This document shows, in pieces, positions 59,601-64,000 of a stretch of DNA of 64,000 nucleotides. Made by a program: the position numbers and the translations under genes. Origin of the DNA: Fodinibacter sp963811825 (GTDB lineage: Bacteria; Actinomycetota; Actinomycetes; Actinomycetales; Dermatophilaceae); assembly GCA_963811825.1 (NCBI GenBank), contig CAWESS010000032.1, positions 110,720 to 174,719 of the forward strand, read 5' to 3'. The notes under the pieces are model-generated. The model was not told the DNA's origin, did not search any database, and saw nothing but the letters and a program-made list of their open reading frames with translations. Numbering within the stretch: the first letter of the stretch is position 1; each line of letters starts with the position of its first letter.

Positions 59601-60396
59601 ACCGGCAGGAAGACCGCCTCGCCGCCGGCCTCGACGTGCAGCTGGGTCTGGAAGAGCCAGGCGTTGATCGGGATCTGCGGCGGGGTCTCCCGGTCGTTGC
59701 ACAGCGCGACCTCGATCAGCGCGGCGGTCGCGGTCGGCGTCGTCGTAGCGGTCGACCCGCAGCACGACGTCGTCCGTCGAGCGGGTACGTCGTCGGTCTG
59801 CGCCGGGCGACAGGTCGGCGACGCCGCGATCGACTCGGGATCGTCGATCGGGCGTGCGCTGGAACTGCCGGATCGGCCGTGCCGGACTCGGTCGCCCTCG
59901 TCGCTCGCCTCCGGGTCGTAGGTGCCCCAGGAGGCGCGGACGGTGAACGCGTCGAGGTCGAGCGGGATCTGGAACCGCAGGCCCATCGAGGCCGGGATCA
60001 TCAGCCCGCGCTGCTGGGGCTGGTCCTCGACGCTGTCCTCGTCGGCTGTCGGCGCCGTGTCGTCGACCGCCGTGACCGGCACACCCCGGCCTTCGTGTGC
60101 ATCGACGGTCGTCGCCGACGTCGGTCCGCCGTCGTCGGTCCTCGGCTGCCGCCGGGTCGCTCCGGTCGCCGGTCAGCCTGACCGGGGCGATCCGGCCGAC
60201 CAGGTAGCGGTGTCCGGCGGCGCCGTCGAGACCTCCTCGGCACCGTCGGCCGGGCCGAGCAGCTCGCGGCTCAGGATGTCGGTGAGGTTCTCGCGCGCGG
60301 TCCACGAGCGGCCGTCGGGCTCGTAGCGTGAGCCGGTACGGCGGCCGCGTCGTCGGTGGCCGATCGGAGCGGGCGTGTCACTCGTCGGCTCGTCAT
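56618..60396 (-). CDS. drmA: DISARM helicase DrmA, heavily frameshifted
   Basis: About 1,260 residues. N-terminal: 'WTARENLTDILSRELLGPAD' and 'GHRYLVGRIAPVRLTGD'. Walker A is 'LLFFPTGGGKTEAYLGLAAF', the DExH-type box 'LIIQDELHLITGALGTTVGL' and motif VI-like 'YIQASSRVGRDPAGPGLVVT' with 'PRDLAHFEQFRHYHETFYA'. Near the end: 'REVQPEINLLVSPIKEQL'. Size and order fit DrmA, the SF2 motor of DISARM. The start is probably the ATG at 60396, in an ATGA overlap with the methyltransferase. More than twenty breaks, so residue numbers are approximate. Confidence 0.85.
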
Positions 60397-60612
60397 CCTC
60401 GTCCTCGTCGTCGGCCGGGCCGGCGCCGCCCTGCAGCGCGGCCCGGCGGTGGTTCTCCTCCAGCAGCCGATCAAGGATCTCTACCCGCGCCGCCGGGCTC
60501 ACCGTCCAGCGCTCGCATCTGCCGGTAGGTGTGGAAGCCATGATCCAGCGGACGTCGTCCCAGCCATAAGCCTCCATCACCGCCTGGTCCAGCTCGACGT
60601 GGATCGCCCGCA
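60393..60612 (-). CDS. C-terminal piece of a DISARM-type adenine methyltransferase (DrmMI-like)
   Basis: Only the last 70 or so residues remain: 'QLRAIHVELDQAVMEAYGWD' and, across two frames, 'RLDHGFHTYRQMR' then 'RWTVSPAARVEILDRLLEEN' and 'HRRAALQG'. The 'LD-x-AV-x-AYGW' and 'RxxILDRLLxxNHxR' ends are typical of large N6-adenine methyltransferases (type IIG/PglX/DrmMI). Position directly before drmA matches class-1 DISARM (drmD-drmMI-drmA-drmB-drmC). The catalytic part, and any drmD, are absent because the sequence changes identity at about 60,620. Confidence 0.75.
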
Positions 60613-60630
60613 GCTGCCACATCCCCGTCG
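60610..60630. other. Apparent chimeric junction (actinobacterial to planctomycete-like)
   Basis: To the left the minus strand encodes the methyltransferase tail. To the right the plus strand is already inside a DUF1559 domain ('VDAFGNYVGMAGVNE'). Both genes lack the part that should lie across this point. No repeat, attachment site or gene boundary marks it. Confidence 0.75.
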
Positions 60631-61109
60631 GAGGAGTCGACGCCTTCGGCAACTATGTCGGCATGGCGGGCGTGAATGAGGTGACCGTGTTTCCCGACAC
60701 CAGCAATGGCCAGCCCGGAGTCCTTTTTCGCAATAGCCCGTGTGCGCATCGTTGATATTCTCGACGGCACGAGCAATACACTTTTGGTCGGGGAACGATG
60801 CAGCCTAAAGTCGCCGCAAACAACGTGGACCGGCGCCGTCACGAGCGCGAGCGTCCCGCCTCTGAACCCGAACTATGACAACGAAGGCCCCGGCATCCTT
60901 TGCCTGACGAATTCGGCGTCGCCGCCGATGGACGGACGCCGAACAATCCGCTCGAGCACGTCGAGGATGCCAGCAGCATGCACGCCGCCGGTGTCAATTT
61001 CCTATTCGCCGACGGCTCGGTGCGGTCGATCCTCTACGGGATCGACCCATCGATCTGGGTCGCGATCACGACACGCTCGGGGGGCGAAACAGTGAAGATC
61101 GATTTCTGA
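60623..61109 (+). CDS. DUF1559 (H-X9-DG) protein, C-terminal part, frameshifted
   Basis: The 5' part is missing at the junction. Joined frames read 'AFGNYVGMAGVNEVTVFPDT', 'RIVDILDGTSNTLLVGERCS', then 'ASSMHAAGVNFLFADGSVRS' and 'YGIDPSIWVAITTRSGGE'. 'DGTSNTLLVGE' and the C-terminal 'H-x9-DG' (H in 'SMHAAGVNFLFADG') are the DUF1559 signature. These type-II-pseudopilin-like proteins are massively expanded in planctomycetes and rare elsewhere. Frame breaks lie near 60720 and 60890. It is convergent with the squalene-hopene cyclase gene. Confidence 0.85.
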
Positions 61110-61113
61110 CAGA

Positions 61114-63135
61114 TCAGATCGATTGCGCGTTGCGGAAGGCGCGAAGGCCATCAGCGGGAAATAGAGCCGATACAGGTGATACTTCAGATAGAAGACTTTC
61201 GGGAAGCCGGTGCCGGTGAACTCGTCTTCGTGCCAGTTGCCGTCCGGGTGTTGCCGTTCGATGAGGAATTGAATGCCGGCGCGGACGGCTTCGGAATCGG
61301 CTTCGCCGGCGGCGATCAGGCCGAGCAGGGCCCAGGCCGTTTGCGAGGCGGTGGTCGGGCCTTGGCCGGCGGTTGACGGATCGTCGTAGCTGTGGCAGCT
61401 CTCGCCCCAGCCGCCGCACGGCTTGCTGCACGTTCTTCAGCCAGGCGACGGCCCGCCGGACCATCGGGCTGGTCCATGTCGAAGCCGATGGCTTCGCAGG
61501 CCGACGCAGCACCTGCCAGGTGCCGTAGATGTAGTTGACGCCCCAGCGGCCGATCCAGCAGCCGCGCGGGTCCTGCGTCTCGTTCGAGGAAGGCGAGCGC
61601 CCGGTCGACCTGCGGATGGCCGGCGCGGTAGCCGTAGTGGCCGAGCGCTTCGAGGACGCGGGCGGTGATGTCGGGGCAGCTCGGGTCGAGCATGGCGTTG
61701 TGGTCGGCGAACGGGACCTTGGTGAGCACTTCGCGGTTGATGTCGCGGTCGAACGCCGCCCAGCCGCCGTCGCGTGTTCTGCATGCGCGAGCAGCCAGTC
61801 GACGCCGCGCGATCGGCGGACCGGCGCATCGGTCGCTGCCGCTCGGCGTCGGATGTCCCAGGCGTGGCCGGTGCGAGCCAGGGCCATCAGCACCATGGCG
61901 GTGTCGTCGATGTCGGGGTAGAAGCCGTTGCGGTACTCGAAGAACCAGCCGCCCGGCTCGAGGTCGCGGGTTCATCACGCTCCAGTCGCCCGGCCGGCGC
62001 ACTTCGCGGTCGAGCAGCCAGCGCGACGCCGCGCTCGACGGCGCGGCTCGTCGGCCGGCACGCCGGCCATCGGCCAGGGCGTTGAGCGACAGGGCCGTGT
62101 CCCACACCGGCGAGAAGCAGGGCTGCAGGCGCAGCGTGTCGTCTTCCTCGATCATCAGGTCGTCGAGCTGCTCGCAGCGCCCAGATCATCTCCGGCGAGT
62201 CGTCGGCATAGCCGAGGCAGCGCAGGCTGATGATCGTGTAGATCATCGGCGGGAAGATCGCGCCGAGGCCGTCGCTGTCGTCGAAGTGGTCGCAGCATCC
62301 AGCGCGGCGGCCTTGCGACGCGCCGTCGGCGGAGCCAGCTGCGGGCCCCAGCGCTCGCCAGCTTCTTGTACAGCCTAATCGACGCCGAGGAAGAAGTTCG
62401 TCCAGCGTGAGCCAGCCGCTTGCGTCGGCGGGCAGCGGCCAGCGCGGCGTCTGCGGCGTCTTCGAGGAACAGCTCGCGGATGCCCCGCGTCCGGCGGCAG
62501 TCGCCGCACCGGCTTGATGCGCCGAGAAGATGCTCAGCGGCACGACGATCGTCCGCGTCCAGCTCGACATCGCGTAGATGTTGACGTAGGCCCAGCGCGG
62601 CAGGAACATCATCTCCGGCGGCACCGACGGCGCAGTTGGCGTACGGGAACTGGCCGAGCAGCGCGAGGTAGAACTTGGTGAAGCTGTTGCACTGGTCGGC
62701 GCCGCCGCGCGTCGCGGATGACGTCGCGGGCCGCGGCGCATGTACGGCGCGTCGGCGTCGTGGCCGGCGAGCTTCAGGGCGAAGTACGCCTTGACCGAGA
62801 CGCTGAGATCGACCGGCCCGCCGGGATAGTTGCTCCAGCCGCCGTCGGGCCGCTGCTGCGTGAGGATGTAGCGGGCCGCCTTGCGGACGGCGGTCGTCGC
62901 TCTCGCGGCCGAGGAAGGCCATGAGCAGGATGTATTCGGATTCGAGGATCGTGTCGCCCTGCAGTTCGCCGAACCAGTGGCCGTCGGGCTTTTGCAAATG
63001 CAGCAAATGCTCGCGCGCCCGTTCGACGGACTTTTCGAGCGATTGCAGAAGTGCGTCCGCGTTACGAGCTGGCATGCGGCGAACGGCCCGCCGAACCGCC
63101 GGCTCTGCCATCGGAGACTTGGCAAGAGATGACAT
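61114..63135 (-). CDS. shc: Squalene-hopene cyclase, heavily frameshifted
   Basis: About 674 residues from the ATG at 63135, the normal length. It converts squalene to hopene/hopanol at the membrane. N-terminal 'LLHLQKPDGHWFGELQGDTI' contains a QW repeat; more QW-like repeats follow ('QRPDGGWSNYPGGPVDLSVS', 'ETQDPRGCWIGRWGVNYIYG'). The catalytic DxDD is in 'YPDIDDTAMVLMALARTGHA'. The C-terminus ends 'DGLRAFRNAQSI', as in bacterial cyclases. About fifteen breaks, the same extra-base type as before the junction. Planctomycetes commonly carry this gene. Confidence 0.92.
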
Positions 63136-63224
63136 CCGGACCTCATCCTTGAGGAGATGAAATTCGTTAACAATCCGATAAAAGATTACACAAATGACGA
63201 GGAAAGAACAAGCTCAGGGACACC

Positions 63225-63320
63225 TGTGGCGACACGTTTGTAACGTGTCGGTCTTCTACGAGCGGCAACGATTATCTGCACAGAGTCGAGCATATGGCAC
63301 GTTACAGACGTGCCGCCACA
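63225..63320. repeat. Inverted pair of 25-bp palindromic repeats
   Basis: 63225-63249 and the reverse complement of 63296-63320 match at 22 of 25 positions. Each copy is itself a dyad: 63231-63238 pairs with 63242-63249, and 63296-63302 with 63308-63314. The three differences keep the internal pairing or turn it into G-U. It lies between the NusG-like stop (63321) and the cyclase start (63135), in lower-GC DNA. Confidence 0.8.
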
Positions 63321-63907
63321 TTAGCTCGCGTCTTCCAAGCGAAGGCCTTCGTTCAGTGGTTCGATCATCCAACTTTCCACGTCGACGGACGCCCCGCTCT
63401 GCAAAAAGCTGACGGCGACGACAAAGCGCAACTGTCTGCCTTGGCGAATCACGACGCCCGTCATGCCGGCGAGGGCGCCGGTGACGATGCGGACGGGCGT
63501 ACCCGGCTGGAGGCGTTGCTCCGGGTGAGTTTTTGACGCGTTTCGAGCAATTGGCGAATGCGTTGTAGGTCGCCAAAAAGCCCAAGTTGGTCGGGAACCT
63601 GGAGAGGTCTTCGCGATTTGGTTCGTTTCCAAAGCCAGCCGCCGACCTTCGTCGTTGCCATGCAAGAAAACGTAGCCGGGGAAAAGTGGCAGATAGGAGG
63701 AGCGCACGCGGCCGCCGCTCGTCAATCGATGTTCGTAAAGGGGCAAATAAAATCCGACGTCGCGCCCGACGAGTTGACGGGCAACCGCCTTTTCCGCCCG
63801 CGGCCGAGTGTGCAAGACCCACCAGCGGCCGAGGCGTCTGCCACCGGCACTGATGGGTCAAGCAAATTGTCGGGAAAAAGACAGGTTTCGGCCGGCGTGA
63901 CTGGCAT
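63321..63907 (-). CDS. NusG/RfaH-like transcription factor, frameshifted
   Basis: About 190 residues from the ATG at 63907. NGN domain: 'LHTRPRAEKAVARQLVGRDV', 'GFYLPLYEHRLTSGGRVRSS' and 'YLPLFPGYVFLHGND'. After a break, 'LQVPDQLGLFGDLQRIRQLL'. KOW domain: 'GTPVRIVTGALAGMTGVVIR' and 'LRFVVAVSFLQSGASVDVES'. NusG paralogues of this kind act as operon-specific antiterminators; the linkage to polysaccharide genes known for RfaH/LoaP cannot be checked here. The palindromic pair directly after its stop could be its own or a target signal. Breaks lie near 63815, 63600 and 63540. Confidence 0.85.
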
Positions 63908-64000
63908 CCTTTCATCCTCCTGAGCGTTCCAAGTGATTATCCAAGATGGGCCAAGCCGTCATGCTTGACCCCTATTCGGATCGCCACTGTCTTCCATAGT

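Noticed and set aside
48603..60396. Programmed frameshifting or mass pseudogene decay
   Set aside because: Breaks occur about every 100 bp in many unrelated genes, lack slippery-site or stem patterns, and keep all catalytic motifs. Sequencing insertions fit better.
60623..64000. Horizontal transfer of planctomycete genes into the actinobacterium
   Set aside because: Both genes at the boundary are cut and there is no mobile element or repeat. A chimeric join is simpler.
1..64000. CRISPR arrays, tRNA or rRNA genes, integrases
   Set aside because: No regularly spaced repeats, cloverleaf-like sequences, rRNA signatures or recombinase motifs were found on reading both strands.

Overview
The window reads as two unrelated genomes joined in one contig. 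Bases 1 to about 60,610 are very GC-rich (about 70% by eye) and look actinobacterial: paired HisKA_3 histidine kinases and NarL-type regulators, SARP and AraC regulators, DUF222-HNH genes, many GTG starts, and stop/start overlaps of the ATGA, GTGA or TGATG type. The closest guess is order Micrococcales, something like Intrasporangiaceae (inference, no search run). From about 60,620 to the end the genes look planctomycete: a DUF1559 protein tail, squalene-hopene cyclase and a NusG-like protein. The junction cuts through a DISARM methyltransferase gene, so a chimeric join is the simplest reading. Many genes are split by single-base frameshifts, mostly extra bases. These are densest between 31 and 60.4 kb but also occur past the junction, so they look like uncorrected long-read errors. 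I therefore give whole-gene spans and note the breaks.

Layout. 0-7.2 kb: SRPBCC protein, AraC regulator, two two-component systems and membrane proteins. 7.4-15.2 kb: a broken DUF222-HNH gene, a large unknown protein, an ADP-ribosylglycohydrolase remnant beside a lower-GC NADase-type glycan-binding-domain protein, a secreted M28 peptidase, and two lysine/alanine-rich stress-type proteins ending at a strong terminator. 15.2-18.7 kb: a beta-propeller lipoprotein and a secreted protein, divergent from a SARP regulator. 19-25.4 kb: an HTH/NB-ARC regulator whose first 476 bp are duplicated. An EACC1 + caspase conflict module lies between the copies. 25.3-31.9 kb: hemerythrin protein, membrane protein, a third two-component system, an intact DUF222-HNH gene and an unknown protein.

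32-60.6 kb is one long defence-type region. It holds a nuclease cluster (PGN_0703-like, NERD, DUF7662-DUF6884-GIY-YIG), a zinc ribbon + NERD/UvrD helicase pair, and an ADP-ribose/NAD island. The island comprises a Nudix-type regulator with twin operators, an ADP-ribosylglycohydrolase-dual-specificity phosphatase fusion, a zinc-ribbon protein, a second glycohydrolase without the usual acidic motif, and a convergent macro-SIR2 gene with a uracil-DNA-glycosylase-like partner. After it come an S1-domain operon, a zinc ribbon-GIY-YIG protein, and two overlapping DUF262 genes, the first with DUF1524. Last is a class-1-like DISARM operon (drmM tail, drmA, drmB, drmC) extended by a NucS/DUF91-like nuclease.

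The most system-like units are the EACC1-caspase module inside a duplicated regulator, the ADP-ribose/NAD island with its own operator pair, and the DISARM operon extended by a nuclease and facing a DUF262 pair. I saw no tRNA, rRNA, CRISPR array, integrase or transposase. No gene-free stretch exceeds about 300 bases.
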